Positions 40,533-49,383 are shown, counted from the stretch's first letter. The stretch: DNA of 64,000 nucleotides from an uncultured Clostridia bacterium (GCA_934274515.1 CAKQTC010000005.1:1-64000); one strand, 5' to 3'. Program-made: numbers and translations. The notes: generated by a model from the letters alone, not told the origin.

Positions 40533-40691
40533 TTACGCTTCGGCAAACATATCTTTGCCTACTCCACAAAGGGGACAAGCAAAATCGTCGGGGAGATCTT
40601 CAAATTTCGTCCCGGGGGCTATGCCGTTTTCGGGATTCCCCTGCTCTTCGTCGTATTCCCACCCACAGGCTTCGCATACGTATTTCTTCAT
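40533..40691 (-). CDS. Rubredoxin
   Basis: A 52-residue protein starting MKKYVCEACGWEYDEEQG, with the two Fe-binding pairs C6-x2-C9 and C39-x2-C42 (ACPLCG). Sequence and length are diagnostic of rubredoxin, a one-Fe electron carrier. It is directly downstream of the flavodiiron gene fprA, its usual electron acceptor partner for O2/NO reduction. SD GGAG precedes the ATG. Confidence 0.95.
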   Translation of the reverse strand: MKKYVCEACGWEYDEEQGNPENGIAPGTKFEDLPDDFACPLCGVGKDMFAEA

Positions 40692-40740
40692 TTCCTTCTC
40701 TCCTTTTTCTTCCGTTAGCGTGTGCTTTCGAATCCTTAAA

Positions 40741-41916
40741 TTATTCTTTATTACTATTATACCCTAAACACAGTTCTTTTGCAAGACCTATTATTTCTTT
40801 TTTATTCGTTTCCGTCATTTTGCCTTTCAATTTAACCGTCGTTTCGGCGTAGGTTATGTTTTTGAACTTTTCCGTCATCGTTTTCATCGTTTTGGCGGCA
40901 ATCGGTGCCCACAATCCGTTTTCCATAAACGCTATCGTTTTGTTTTGGTAATTCCTTTCTCCCAGCGCCTCGATAAACGTTTTCATAAACGGGAATATAT
41001 CGGCGTTGTACGTTGTCGTAGCCATTACCAACTTCCCGTACCTAAACGCGTCTTCCACTGCTTCAGCCATATCGTCTCTTGCCAAGTCGGCTACCGCTAC
41101 TTTCTTGCAACCGTTTTTTTCAAGTTCCTTCTTCAGTTCCTCTACTGCCGCTCTCGTGTTTCCGTAAACCGAAGTAAACGCTATCATCACGCCTTCGCTT
41201 TCCGTCCCGTACGACGACCATATATTATATAGGTTAATATAATACGCCAAATTTTCACTTAACACCGGACCGTGCAACGGGCAAATCCTTTCCACGTCGA
41301 GCGCGTTTACTTTTTTTAACAACGCCTGAACCTGCATTCCGTATTTCCCTACGATACCGAAATAATATCTTCTCGCCTCGCACGCCCAGTCTTCTTCCGC
41401 GTCAAGCGCGCCGAACTTCCCGAACCCGTCCGCGGTAAACAGCGTTTTCGTCGTTTCTTCGTACGTAACGATAACTTCCGGCCAGTGTACCATCGGCGCA
41501 GCCGCAAAAACCAGCGTCTTCCCTCCGAGTTCTAACCTATCCCCGTCGCCGACTACGATTTTCCTATCCTCGAAATCCGTCCCGAACAAACATTTCATCA
41601 TCGGGAACGCCTTACTCGACGCAACGATTTTCGCTTCCGGATACTTTTCCGCAAACCTAACCAAATTCGCCGAATGGTCGGGTTCCATATGTTGCACAAC
41701 GATATAATCGGGTTTCGCTCCGTCAAGTGCGATTTCCAGTTTCTCCACCCACTCGTCTCCGAATTTTACGTCAACCGTGTCCATAACGGCGATTTTCTCG
41801 CCCTTAACAACGTACGAATTATACGCCATACCGTTAGGAACAACGTACTGCCCTTCGAAAAGATCGATTTTGTGGTCGTTTACTCCGATATACCCTATCC
41901 CGTCCGCTATCTTCAT
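40741..41916 (-). CDS. fprA: A-type flavodiiron protein (FprA)
   Basis: 391 residues. The beta-lactamase-like diiron domain (about 1-250) has the diiron ligand motif HMEPDHSANL at about 80-89 and later H residues (MVHWPEV, CPLHGP). A flavodoxin domain (about 255-391) starts IAFTSVYGNTRAAVEELKKEL. The protein reduces O2 to water (or NO to N2O) using rubredoxin electrons, protecting the anaerobe. It is the first gene of fprA-rubredoxin, with a good promoter at 41949-41977. Family length matches. Confidence 0.95.
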   Translation of the reverse strand: MKIADGIGYIGVNDHKIDLFEGQYVVPNGMAYNSYVVKGEKIAVMDTVDVKFGDEWVEKLEIALDGAKPDYIVVQHMEPDHSANLVRFAEKYPEAKIVASSKAFPMMKCLFGTDFEDRKIVVGDGDRLELGGKTLVFAAAPMVHWPEVIVTYEETTKTLFTADGFGKFGALDAEEDWACEARRYYFGIVGKYGMQVQALLKKVNALDVERICPLHGPVLSENLAYYINLYNIWSSYGTESEGVMIAFTSVYGNTRAAVEELKKELEKNGCKKVAVADLARDDMAEAVEDAFRYGKLVMATTTYNADIFPFMKTFIEALGERNYQNKTIAFMENGLWAPIAAKTMKTMTEKFKNITYAETTVKLKGKMTETNKKEIIGLAKELCLGYNSNKE

Positions 41917-41948
41917 TCCGCGTCTCCTTTTTTTCGTTCGGTTCCATT

Positions 41949-41977
41949 ATTATATAGTACTTACGCAAAAAAATCAA
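41949..41977 (-). promoter_or_regulatory. Promoter of fprA
   Basis: On the minus strand TTGATT (41972-41977), a 17-bp spacer and TATAAT (41949-41954), about 32 bp before the ATG at 41916. Confidence 0.75.
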
Positions 41978-42042
41978 CTCTCGAATTACCATTTTTCCCG
42001 TTTCAACGATTTTTCTTATCTCAAAAAAATATCGTTTTTTTG

Positions 42043-42071
42043 TTGACATCCCGCTCCGTTTCGTTTATCAT
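42043..42071 (+). promoter_or_regulatory. Promoter of metY
   Basis: TTGACA (42043-42048), 17 bp and TATCAT (42066-42071) lie 58 bp upstream of the ATG; AAAAGGAG is at about 42111-42118. The leader is too short for a SAM riboswitch and no S-box is visible. Confidence 0.75.
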
Positions 42072-42129
42072 TAAGAAAACATATTAAGTCGATAGGTTTT
42101 ATAGATAATAAAAAGGAGAAATTAAACGT

Positions 42130-43407
42130 ATGGAAAAAGGGTATGGCTTTGAAACATTACAGATACACGCCGGGCAAGAGGCACCGGATTTGGCAACCGA
42201 CGCGAGAGCGGTTCCTATTTATCAAACCACGTCTTACGTATTTCGCGATTGTGACCATGCTGCGGCGCGGTTCAACCTTACGGACGCAGGAAACATATAC
42301 GGACGTCTTACGAATTCGACGGTGGACGTATTCGAAAAGCGCGTAGCGGCTTTGGAAGGCGGCGTGGCGGCTTTGGGGGTGGCATCGGGGGCAGCCGCCG
42401 TTACGTACACCGTACTTAATCTCGCGCGCGCGGGCGACAATATAGTTTCCGCGAAAACGATTTACGGCGGAACGTACAACCTTTTCGCGCATACTCTTCC
42501 GCAATACGGCATAACTACGAAGTTCGTAAACGCAGACGAGAACGGCGCGTTTGAAAACGCGATTGACGAGAACACCAAAGCGTTGTATATCGAAACCATC
42601 GGGAATCCGAACGCGACGCTCATCGACATCGAAAAAGTAGCCGCGATCGCGCACGAACATCGAATTCCGTTAATTGTAGATTCAACGTTTGCAACGCCCT
42701 ATCTCGTACGTCCGTTCGAGTACGGAGCGAACGTCGTCATACACTCAGCGACCAAGTTTATCGGCGGGCACGGAACCGCAATAGGCGGCGTAATAGTGGA
42801 CGGTGGCAATTTCGATTGGGAAAAAAGCGGAAAATTCCCGTCGCTCGTCGAGCCAAACCCGAGTTATCACGGCGTAAGTTTCACAAAAGTCGCAGGAAAA
42901 GCCGCTTTCGTCACGAAAATTCGCGCTATTCTGCTTCGCGACACGGGCGCAACGCTCGCTCCCCTGCACGCGTTTCTCTTTCTGCAAGGACTTGAAACGC
43001 TTTCTCTTCGCGTCGAACGACACGTCGAAAACGCTCTTAAAGTCGTTGATTTTTTAAGCAAACACCCCAAAATCGAAAAAGTAAATCATCCGAGTTTACC
43101 CGACAGCCCCTACAACACACTCTATAAAAAATATTTCCCAAAAGGCGGCGCAAGCATATTCACGTTCAACGTTAAAGGCGGCGAAGACGACGCAAAACGT
43201 TTCATAGACAAATTAAAAATTTTCTCCCTTCTCGCCAACGTGGCGGACGTAAAATCGCTCGTCATTCACCCTGCGTCCACAACGCACTCGCAACTAAGCA
43301 ACGAAGAACTCGCCGAACAAGGCATCGCCCGAAACACCGTTCGCCTGTCCGTCGGCACGGAAACCGTAGACGACATAATCGCTGATTTGGCGCAAGCACT
43401 CGAATAA
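42130..43407 (+). CDS. metY: O-acetylhomoserine sulfhydrylase (PLP-dependent)
   Basis: 425 residues of the Cys/Met metabolism PLP family. It begins GFETLQIHAGQEAPD and has the PLP-Lys region HSATKFIGGHGT at about 209-220 with the lysine in SATK. The segment SLLANVADVKSLVIHP is typical of MetY. The enzyme makes homocysteine from O-acetylhomoserine and sulfide and, in some species, cysteine. It is monocistronic, with its own promoter and terminator. Confidence 0.93.
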   Translation: MEKGYGFETLQIHAGQEAPDLATDARAVPIYQTTSYVFRDCDHAAARFNLTDAGNIYGRLTNSTVDVFEKRVAALEGGVAALGVASGAAAVTYTVLNLARAGDNIVSAKTIYGGTYNLFAHTLPQYGITTKFVNADENGAFENAIDENTKALYIETIGNPNATLIDIEKVAAIAHEHRIPLIVDSTFATPYLVRPFEYGANVVIHSATKFIGGHGTAIGGVIVDGGNFDWEKSGKFPSLVEPNPSYHGVSFTKVAGKAAFVTKIRAILLRDTGATLAPLHAFLFLQGLETLSLRVERHVENALKVVDFLSKHPKIEKVNHPSLPDSPYNTLYKKYFPKGGASIFTFNVKGGEDDAKRFIDKLKIFSLLANVADVKSLVIHPASTTHSQLSNEELAEQGIARNTVRLSVGTETVDDIIADLAQALE

Positions 43408-43485
43408 CCACCCCTCACACCCCGTTTTCTACGTTCTCCCTTACGCCAAAATCGACACGTTCGGCTCTATTCAAAAACTAAAAGA

Positions 43486-43511
43486 AAAAAACACCCGTTC
43501 AGGTGTTTTTT
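43486..43511. terminator. Bidirectional terminator between metY and tRNA-Thr
   Basis: Stem AAAAAACACC/GGTGTTTTTT with loop CGTTCA; a T-run follows on both strands. It ends metY and the tRNA-Thr transcript. Confidence 0.9.
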
Positions 43512-43520
43512 CTTTACTTA

Positions 43521-43580
<60 letters not shown>

Positions 43581-43596
<16 letters not shown>

Positions 43597-43883
43597 ATAG
43601 TTAATCATTTTTTCGCTCGTCCTTGGAGCAAGGACGCACGCTTCCGGACTTCGGGCATAACCCTTGTCGGCTTTGGCTACCGATAGCCCACCGGGCTATC
43701 GCCTTAACGCGTCGCCCCAACTGAGCCATATCAGCATAGTTAATCATTTTTTCGCTCGTCCTTGGAGCAAGGACGCACGCTTCCGGACTTCGGGCATAAC
43801 CCTTGTCGGCTTTGGCTACCGATAGCCCACCGGGCTATCGCCTTAACGCGTCGCCCCAACTGAGCCATATCAGCATAGTTAAT
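43581..43883 (-). repeat. Two 139-bp tandem repeats plus partial third, built on the tRNA-Thr 5' end
   Basis: Units start at 43581, 43720 and 43859 (139-bp period; the third is only about 25 bp). Each begins with 16 bp of the tRNA-Thr 5' end (on the minus strand GCTGATATGGCTCAGT) and then non-tRNA sequence. That sequence contains two hairpins: CGATAGCCC-ACC-GGGCTATCG and a GTCCTTG/CAAGGAC stem that resembles the tRNA-Thr anticodon stem. The first two units are nearly identical. Confidence 0.92.
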
Positions 43884-43941
43884 CGAGCCATATCGGCATT
43901 TTCAATCGAGCCGTATCGACACGCTAATTTTAAGCATTACT

Positions 43942-43970
43942 ATTATATAGAATCGTTTTTATTATGTCAA
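43942..43970 (-). promoter_or_regulatory. Consensus promoter driving the tRNA-Thr leader
   Basis: On the minus strand TTGACA (43965-43970), a 17-bp spacer and TATAAT (43942-43947), a perfect match. The nearest gene downstream is tRNA-Thr, about 345 bp away across the repeat units. Confidence 0.85.
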
Positions 43971-44341
43971 GCAAATTTAACGAACGCGCGCAAACAACTA
44001 TTTTATGAATATTTTTTTCACACGTCGGTTAATACGCTTAGGTTAACGCCGGTTCAGTTACATATGCGTTCCGTTTCCGGATACACGATGATTTTTCTCG
44101 CAGCGACGGCAACGTCAATATGTCCGTATCGATTCGGATATCGCGTTAAAACGCTTATTTCGGTTCTCAAAATAGGCGGAATGGTTTATTAAAATCGCGA
44201 TTTTGTTTTATAGCGTCTACGACGGTTTTATTCTCGCGCCATTGCCAAACGGCGTTATCGACAATTTTACGCGAGTTTTCGCGAACGAGTTCTTAATGTC
44301 TGTCAAATTACTTTCGCGGAATCTTACTCGCTGCGACGGTT

Positions 44342-44370
44342 GCGCCGAACGCTCGACGAGCGTTCGGCGC
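44342..44370. repeat. 29-bp GC-rich perfect inverted repeat
   Basis: 14-bp arms around a single A (arm GCGCCGAACGCTCG). It lies 23 bp upstream of the paaK -35 box and has no U-run. It could bind a protein or end a convergent transcript. Confidence 0.55.
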
Positions 44371-44392
44371 GTAGCCTGCACCCCGTCTTTCG

Positions 44393-44421
44393 TTGACAAG
44401 CCTTTTTAACTATGTTAAAAT
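44393..44421 (+). promoter_or_regulatory. Promoter of paaK-ACT
   Basis: TTGACA (44393-44398), a 17-bp spacer and TAAAAT (44416-44421), 48 bp before the ATG at 44470; SD ACGGAG precedes that ATG. Confidence 0.8.
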
Positions 44422-44469
44422 TTTATAAAATACCACGGATAAAACCGTTTTACGGAGATAATCTAATTT

Positions 44470-45777
44470 ATGCAAAACTACTTTCAACCGCAAATCGAAT
44501 GCGCGCCGCTTTCGGAAATTAAAGCAATTCAAAACGCCAAACTCGTAAAACAAGTCAAACACGTTTACGAGCACGTTCCTTACTATCGCGCGCTTATGGA
44601 CGAAAAAGGCGTCAAGCCCGACGACATAAAAACGACGGACGACATTCGTTTGCTGCCGTTTTTATCCAAAGCCGATTTGCGAGAAGCATATCCTTACGGA
44701 CTTCTTGCCGTCCCGCTATCCGAATGCGTTCGTATTCATTCCACAAGCGGCACGACCGGAAAACGCGTAGTCGCATTCTACACCCGACACGACGTTGACC
44801 TTTGGGAAGACTGTTGCGCTCGCGCCATAGTTGCGGCAGGCGGTACGAAAAACGACGTTTGCCAAGTCGCCTACGGCTACGGACTGTTTACGGGCGGAGC
44901 GGGACTTAACGGCGGCTCCCATAAAGTAGGTTGTCTTACCCTGCCGATGTCAAGCGGCAACACGGATCGCCAAATACAGTTTATGCGCGATCTCGGCTCG
45001 ACCATTCTCTGTTGCACCCCGTCTTACGCCGCGTATATCGGAGAAACTCTCTCTGACATGGGGCTTACTCCCGACGATATTTCCCTTAAAGCAGGCATAT
45101 TCGGCGCGGAGCCTTGGACGGAAGCGATGCGCCGCGATATACAAAATCTACTCGGCATCAAAGCGTACGATATTTACGGACTAACCGAAACGAGCGGACC
45201 CGGAGTTGCTTTCGAATGTTCCGAACAGTCGGGTATGCACATCAACGAAGACCACTTTTATGCCGAAATCATCGACCCGGAAACGGGAGAGGTTCTCCCC
45301 GAAGGCGAAAAGGGCGAACTCGTCTTTACGTCGCTCGACAAACAGGCGTTTCCCCTGCTCCGCTATCGTACTCGCGATATTTGCGTACTTAACCGTTGCA
45401 AGTGCGGCTGCGGAAGAACGTTCGTAAAAATGAGCAAACCGATGGGCAGAAGCGACGATATGCTTATCGTGCGCGGAGTAAACGTTTTTCCGTCGCAGAT
45501 CGAAACCGTTCTTCTCGAACAAGGCTACACGCCCAACTATCATATAGAACTCGACCGCGTAAACAACACGGACACTTTCGACATTTACGTCGAGATGACG
45601 AGCGAACAGTTCAGCGACACGGTTAAAGACCTCAGCAACAAAGAAAAAGAACTCGCTTCCGCGTTGAAAACGATGCTCGGCATCAATCCGAAAATGCATC
45701 TCGTTTCGCCGAAATCCCTTTCCCGAAGCGAAGGCAAAGCGGTGAGAGTGACCGACAAACGCAAACTGCACGACTAA
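44470..45777 (+). CDS. paaK: Phenylacetate-CoA ligase
   Basis: 435 residues of the adenylate-forming PaaK group. The AMP/phosphate loop is HSTSGTTGKRVVAF at about 95-108. Later segments are YGLTETSGPGVAFEC, RTRDICVLN, and GRSDDMLIVRGVNVFPSQIE near the C-terminal AMP-binding domain. It forms aryl-acetyl-CoA from aryl-acetate, or runs in reverse to make ATP from the IorAB product. An ACT-domain gene follows 38 bp later, the common clostridial pairing. Confidence 0.95.
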   Translation: MQNYFQPQIECAPLSEIKAIQNAKLVKQVKHVYEHVPYYRALMDEKGVKPDDIKTTDDIRLLPFLSKADLREAYPYGLLAVPLSECVRIHSTSGTTGKRVVAFYTRHDVDLWEDCCARAIVAAGGTKNDVCQVAYGYGLFTGGAGLNGGSHKVGCLTLPMSSGNTDRQIQFMRDLGSTILCCTPSYAAYIGETLSDMGLTPDDISLKAGIFGAEPWTEAMRRDIQNLLGIKAYDIYGLTETSGPGVAFECSEQSGMHINEDHFYAEIIDPETGEVLPEGEKGELVFTSLDKQAFPLLRYRTRDICVLNRCKCGCGRTFVKMSKPMGRSDDMLIVRGVNVFPSQIETVLLEQGYTPNYHIELDRVNNTDTFDIYVEMTSEQFSDTVKDLSNKEKELASALKTMLGINPKMHLVSPKSLSRSEGKAVRVTDKRKLHD

Positions 45778-45815
45778 AAACGCCGAGGCAAAACCGAACG
45801 AATAAGGAGAACGCT

Positions 45816-46220
45816 ATGAAACAGATTTCCATTTTCATCGAAAACAAAAAAGGTAAACTCGCCTGCGTAACGAGCCTTTTGAGCGAACACGGTTTCAATC
45901 TCCGCGCGCTCAGCATTGCGGACACAGCCGACTACGGTATTCTCCGTATCGTTGCGGACGAAACCGAACAAGCGGAAAAACTTCTCACCGAAAACGGGTA
46001 TCTTACCAAAATAAACGAAGTAATCGGCGTAAAAATCGAAGACAAAGCCGGCTCGCTTAACCGCATAGTCACCGCCCTGTCCGACGCCGACGTTTCCGTC
46101 GAATACACCTACGCGTTCACTTCGGTAGAACCCGGATACGCGATTATGGTCCTTCGCGTAAACGACAACGCCCACGCTTTAGCCGCTCTCGAAAAAGCGG
46201 GAATAAGCGCAAAACTGTAA
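45816..46220 (+). CDS. Tandem ACT-domain amino-acid-binding protein
   Basis: 134 residues containing two ACT domains: KQISIFIENKKGKLACVTSL and, at about 70, GVKIEDKAGSLNRIVTALSD. Such proteins bind an amino acid, probably an aromatic one, and regulate a partner. It is co-transcribed with paaK (SD AAGGAGA). The pairing suggests feedback control of aryl-acetate activation, which is inference. Confidence 0.88.
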   Translation: MKQISIFIENKKGKLACVTSLLSEHGFNLRALSIADTADYGILRIVADETEQAEKLLTENGYLTKINEVIGVKIEDKAGSLNRIVTALSDADVSVEYTYAFTSVEPGYAIMVLRVNDNAHALAALEKAGISAKL

Positions 46221-46546
46221 TTTAGGTTCACCGAAACCGCGGTTCGGGATACCCTTACTTGCGAATAAACTTAAACTGTTTCGACTTGCCGAATTTAGCG
46301 GAGCGACCGGAGCGAACGGGAAAACAAGCCGCATAAATTATGTTTTTGCGCTTGCGTACCGCCCTGCGTAAGCACGCTAAGCGGACGCGGCGCACGCGAT
46401 CGCGCGTAATGCGTGTATATAAATTTAAGAAAAAATTAAAAAAGTAAGAAAAAAAGTGCGGAAAAACCTTTGACAACGAGGTTATTGTGTGTTATAGTGT
46501 ATAAGCACCTTTGAGGGTGTAATTTTTTTCGGAGGTAAAAAGTTTT
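46221..46546 (+). promoter_or_regulatory. Intergenic region with the rpmG promoter
   Basis: A 326-bp gap. Near its end TTGACA (46470-46475), 17 bp and TATAGT (46493-46498) form a strong promoter 49 bp before the rpmG ATG. The rest (for example the GC-rich 46350-46420) shows no gene or clear structure. Confidence 0.7.
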
Positions 46547-46711
46547 ATGGCGACAACCGGAAGCAGAGTCAAAATCACGCTTGCTTGCACGGAGTGTAAA
46601 CAGCGCAATTACGACAAGCAAAAAAATAAAAAGAACACTCCCGACAGAATGGAAGTTAAGAAGTATTGCAGATTTTGCAAAAAGCACACCGTTCACAAAG
46701 AAACCAAATAG
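46547..46711 (+). CDS. rpmG: 50S ribosomal protein L33
   Basis: 54 residues starting MATTGSRVKITLACTECKQR. Two Cys pairs, CTEC and CRFC, show the zinc-binding form of L33. SD GGAGG precedes the ATG. First gene of rpmG-secE-nusG-rplK-rplA. Confidence 0.96.
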   Translation: MATTGSRVKITLACTECKQRNYDKQKNKKNTPDRMEVKKYCRFCKKHTVHKETK

Positions 46712-46726
46712 TTTGTGGAGGAAGCA

Positions 46727-47053
46727 ATGGCAAAGAATAAACTCGATTTACCCACTCCCAGCGTAGAACCGTCGGCAAAACCGGCAGACAACGCTACCGC
46801 GGGTAAGAAGAACACGGCCACCAAAAAAGCGAACGCGAAAAAACGCAGACCCGTGGGAAAATTTTTCCGCGATATTATCAGCGAACTGAAAAAGGTCGAA
46901 TGGGCTAAGTTCAAATCCACGAAGTCCGGCAAAGGCGTTCTTTCGCAACTCGGAACGGTTCTTCTCATCGTAGCGATATTTATCGTTATCATTACCGCAA
47001 TGGATTTGGGATTATCCGAACTGCTGAAACTGCTCGTAGGAGCGGGCGCGTAA
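46727..47053 (+). CDS. secE: Preprotein translocase subunit SecE
   Basis: About 108 residues from the ATG at 46727 (SD GGAGG); a GTG four codons earlier is less likely because it overlaps the SD. A Lys/Ala-rich linker (about 15-50) precedes the conserved amphipathic helix (GKFFRDIISELKKVEWAKF) and the single C-terminal membrane segment. SecE stabilises the SecYEG channel. Confidence 0.95.
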   Translation: MAKNKLDLPTPSVEPSAKPADNATAGKKNTATKKANAKKRRPVGKFFRDIISELKKVEWAKFKSTKSGKGVLSQLGTVLLIVAIFIVIITAMDLGLSELLKLLVGAGA

Positions 47054-47104
47054 ACAAGCGGACGGCTTTCCTGAAAATCAAATCTTTGGAGTGAAACACG
47101 CATA

Positions 47105-47662
47105 ATGGAAAATGAAAACACCGTTATTATGAATAAAACCCCGCAGTGGTACGTTATTCACGTATACTCTTCTTACGAGTTTATGGTAAAAAATAATCTC
47201 GAGAAGATGATCGAAAACAACCACCTTCAGGATTTTATATATGAAATATCCATTCCCGTTAAGGAAGAAATCGTCGAGAGAAACGGCAAGCGTAAAGTCG
47301 TGGAAAGAAAAAAATTCCCCGGATACGTTTTCGTTAAGATGATTCACACGCAGGAAGTCGGTTATCTTGTCATCAACACGAGAGGCGTGACCGGTTTCTG
47401 CGGACCGCAGGGCAAACCCCTTGCTTTGACCGACGACGAAATCAAAAGAATGGGACTCGAAAAACGCGACGCGGAAGATTTCGACATCGCGGTCGGCGAC
47501 CTTATCAGAGTTATTAGCGGCGCATTCGAATCCAACATCGGCACCGTCGAAAAAATTTATCCCGATAAGGAAAAAGTACAGGTTATGATGCAACTCTTCG
47601 GTAGAGAAACTCCCGTAGAACTTGAATTTAACCAAGTAGAAAAGGTCACGTCGAACGACTAG
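47105..47662 (+). CDS. nusG: Transcription elongation factor NusG
   Basis: 185 residues: NGN domain (about 10-110, beginning PQWYVIHVYSSYEFMVKNNL, with FPGYVFVKM) and a C-terminal KOW domain (about 130-185, with GDLIRVISGAFESNIGTVE). NusG binds RNA polymerase and controls pausing and Rho/ribosome coupling. It lies between secE and rplK as usual. Confidence 0.96.
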   Translation: MENENTVIMNKTPQWYVIHVYSSYEFMVKNNLEKMIENNHLQDFIYEISIPVKEEIVERNGKRKVVERKKFPGYVFVKMIHTQEVGYLVINTRGVTGFCGPQGKPLALTDDEIKRMGLEKRDAEDFDIAVGDLIRVISGAFESNIGTVEKIYPDKEKVQVMMQLFGRETPVELEFNQVEKVTSND

Positions 47663-47719
47663 ACCGTTTTTAATAAGGATAATCGTTATTATATAATAAC
47701 TTTTATTTATATTATGGGA

Positions 47720-47754
47720 GAGCGGCAAAAATACGAACTTAACACTTTCCGCTC
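47720..47754 (+). promoter_or_regulatory. Leader hairpin before rplK, possible L1-type control site
   Basis: GAGCGG (47720-47725) pairs with CCGCTC (47749-47754) in the rplK leader. Upstream lies a perfect palindrome GTTATTATATAATAAC (47685-47700). rplK leaders often carry an autoregulatory L1-binding site, but the match here is only by position. Confidence 0.35.
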
Positions 47755-47787
47755 GTTTGTACCAAGTAGTCGAAGGAGGTATTGACT

Positions 47788-48213
47788 ATGGCAAAGAAAA
47801 TTTCGGCAGTAGTTAAATTGCAATTGCCCGCAGGCAAGGCGACCCCCGGTCCCCCGGTCGGTTCTACTCTCGGTCCTCACGGTATCGCTATACCGATGTT
47901 CACCAAAGAATTTAACGAAAAAACTGCTAAAGACGCAGGGCTTATTATCCCCGTTATCATCACGATTTATGCAGACCGTTCGTTCTCGTTCGTTCTGAAA
48001 ACTCCCCCGGCACCCGTTCTCATCAAGAAAGCGTGCGGAATCGAAAGCGGCAGCGCTGCTCCGAACAAGAACAAAATCGCCAAACTTACCAAAGCGCAAG
48101 TCGAAGAAATCGCCAAGACCAAAATGCCCGACCTTAATGCGGCAAGTCTTGAATCCGCTATGAGTATGATTGCCGGAACCGCTCGCAGTATGGGCATCAC
48201 CGTCGAAGAGTAA
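47788..48213 (+). CDS. rplK: 50S ribosomal protein L11
   Basis: 141 residues from the ATG at 47788 (SD AAGGAGG); an earlier in-frame ATG at 47782 lacks good spacing. Core signatures are KLQLPAGKATPGPPVGSTLG and the C-terminal rRNA-binding domain with GTARSMGITVEE. Binds the GTPase-associated centre of 23S rRNA. Confidence 0.96.
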   Translation: MAKKISAVVKLQLPAGKATPGPPVGSTLGPHGIAIPMFTKEFNEKTAKDAGLIIPVIITIYADRSFSFVLKTPPAPVLIKKACGIESGSAAPNKNKIAKLTKAQVEEIAKTKMPDLNAASLESAMSMIAGTARSMGITVEE

Positions 48214-48227
48214 GGAGGAGGTACACA

Positions 48228-48911
48228 ATGAAAGCAGGAAAAAAATATATCGATTCCTTGAAATCGTACGATAAATCCAAAGCATACGAAAGTGCGGAAG
48301 CCACCAAAATCGTTTGCGAAACCGCAAAAGCAAAATTCGACGAAACCATCGAACTTCACTGCAAACTCGGCGTTGACCCCCGTCACGCTGACCAACAAGT
48401 TCGTGGCGTAGTAGTTCTCCCCCACGGAACCGGCCGTACGCTCCGCGTTCTCGTAATCACCAAAGGCGCAAAAGCAGACGAAGCGGTTGCGGCAGGTGCA
48501 GACATTGTCGGCGGAGAAGAAATGGTACAAAAAATCCAAGGCGGTTGGTTCGACTTCGACGTATGTATCACCACTCCCGATATGATGGGTCTTGTAGGTC
48601 GTTTGGGTAAACTTCTCGGACCTAAGGGTTTGATGCCTACGCCTAAGAGCGGTACCGTCACGATGGATATCGCAAAAGCGGTTAAAGACGTAAAAGCAGG
48701 TAAAGTCGAATACAGAGTAGACAAAACCGCTATCATTCACTGCCCCATGGGTAAAGCAAGTTTCGGCGCAGAAAAAATTCTCGACAACTTCAACACCCTT
48801 ATGGAAGCAATCGTAAAAGCGAAACCGGCGGCAAGCAAAGGCGTATACCTTAAAAGCGTAACCATCGCGTCCACGATGGGTCCCGGCGTAAAAGTAAACT
48901 ATAAAATGTAA
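48228..48911 (+). CDS. rplA: 50S ribosomal protein L1
   Basis: 227 residues with the L1 signature GLVGRLGKLLGPKGLMPTPK at about residues 125-144. It binds 23S rRNA at the L1 stalk and can repress its own operon. The usual rplJ-rplL do not follow; a terminator at 48935-48965 ends the transcript. Confidence 0.96.
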   Translation: MKAGKKYIDSLKSYDKSKAYESAEATKIVCETAKAKFDETIELHCKLGVDPRHADQQVRGVVVLPHGTGRTLRVLVITKGAKADEAVAAGADIVGGEEMVQKIQGGWFDFDVCITTPDMMGLVGRLGKLLGPKGLMPTPKSGTVTMDIAKAVKDVKAGKVEYRVDKTAIIHCPMGKASFGAEKILDNFNTLMEAIVKAKPAASKGVYLKSVTIASTMGPGVKVNYKM

Positions 48912-48934
48912 ACTAACTTTCGCTAAATAAACCT

Positions 48935-48965
48935 AAGGCAACGGATTGTCCGTTGCCTTTCTTTT
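48935..48965 (+). terminator. Intrinsic terminator of the rpmG-rplA operon
   Basis: An 11-bp stem (48935-48945 with 48949-48959), loop TTG, followed by a T-rich run (TTTCTTTTTTT). Confidence 0.93.
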
Positions 48966-49142
48966 TTTCTATTTCTAATATTCTGTTAACCAGTTCTTTT
49001 TTACGCACCGAAGTTCACTAAGCGTATAATCTTCATATTTTGATGGCATATCCCCTGCTCGCCCATTTGCACTACTAATTAGTGTGTATGTACAGTGTGG
49101 CAAATATCAAATAATTATTGCACAATGTGCTATTATGCGATT

Positions 49143-49355
49143 ATGGTTACGCTAAACGAAATACAAACTCGCTTACGGGAAGAAATCAAAGCAAGCGGAC
49201 TTACTCAAACCGAAATCGCAAAAAGACTGGGCGTCAATCAGTCCACCGTAAGCAAATATATGCGCATAGACAAGTTTCCGTCACTGGAAACGTTTGCCAA
49301 TCTATGTATAGTTCTCGACGTTTCCGCCGATGAAATTTTAGGAATAAAAAAATAA
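49143..49355 (+). CDS. Small XRE/Cro-type DNA-binding regulator
   Basis: 70 residues from the ATG at 49143. The HTH reads LTQTEIAKRLGVNQSTVSKYM at about 19-39. The chosen ATG has no SD, but a TATTAT -10-like box (49131-49136) lies 6 bp upstream, so the message may be leaderless. A GCACAATGTGC palindrome (49120-49130) abuts it and could be an autoregulatory operator. Target genes are unknown. The 49-bp region before it has no -35 match, and the gap 48966-49119 shows nothing else. Confidence 0.75.
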   Translation: MVTLNEIQTRLREEIKASGLTQTEIAKRLGVNQSTVSKYMRIDKFPSLETFANLCIVLDVSADEILGIKK

Positions 49356-49380
49356 AATCGCCCGAAAAACGGACGATTTT
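49354..49380. terminator. Bidirectional terminator between the XRE gene and ppx
   Basis: AAAATCG-C-CCG / CGG-A-CGATTTT stem with one mismatch and loop AAAAA; T/A runs on both sides. Confidence 0.75.
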
Positions 49381-49383
49381 TTG

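Larger units (their letters stand above)
43884..44469. other. Promoter region upstream of tRNA-Thr and paaK, no gene
   Basis: Two further decayed copies of the tRNA 5' end (on the minus strand CCGATATGGCTCGATT and TCGATACGGCTCGATT) lie at about 43885-43919. Outward promoters are at 43942-43970 and 44393-44421, and a 29-bp palindrome is at 44342-44370. No gene is supported. Confidence 0.65.

Noticed and set aside
42072..42129. SAM riboswitch before metY
   Set aside because: Leader under 60 nt and lacking S-box elements.
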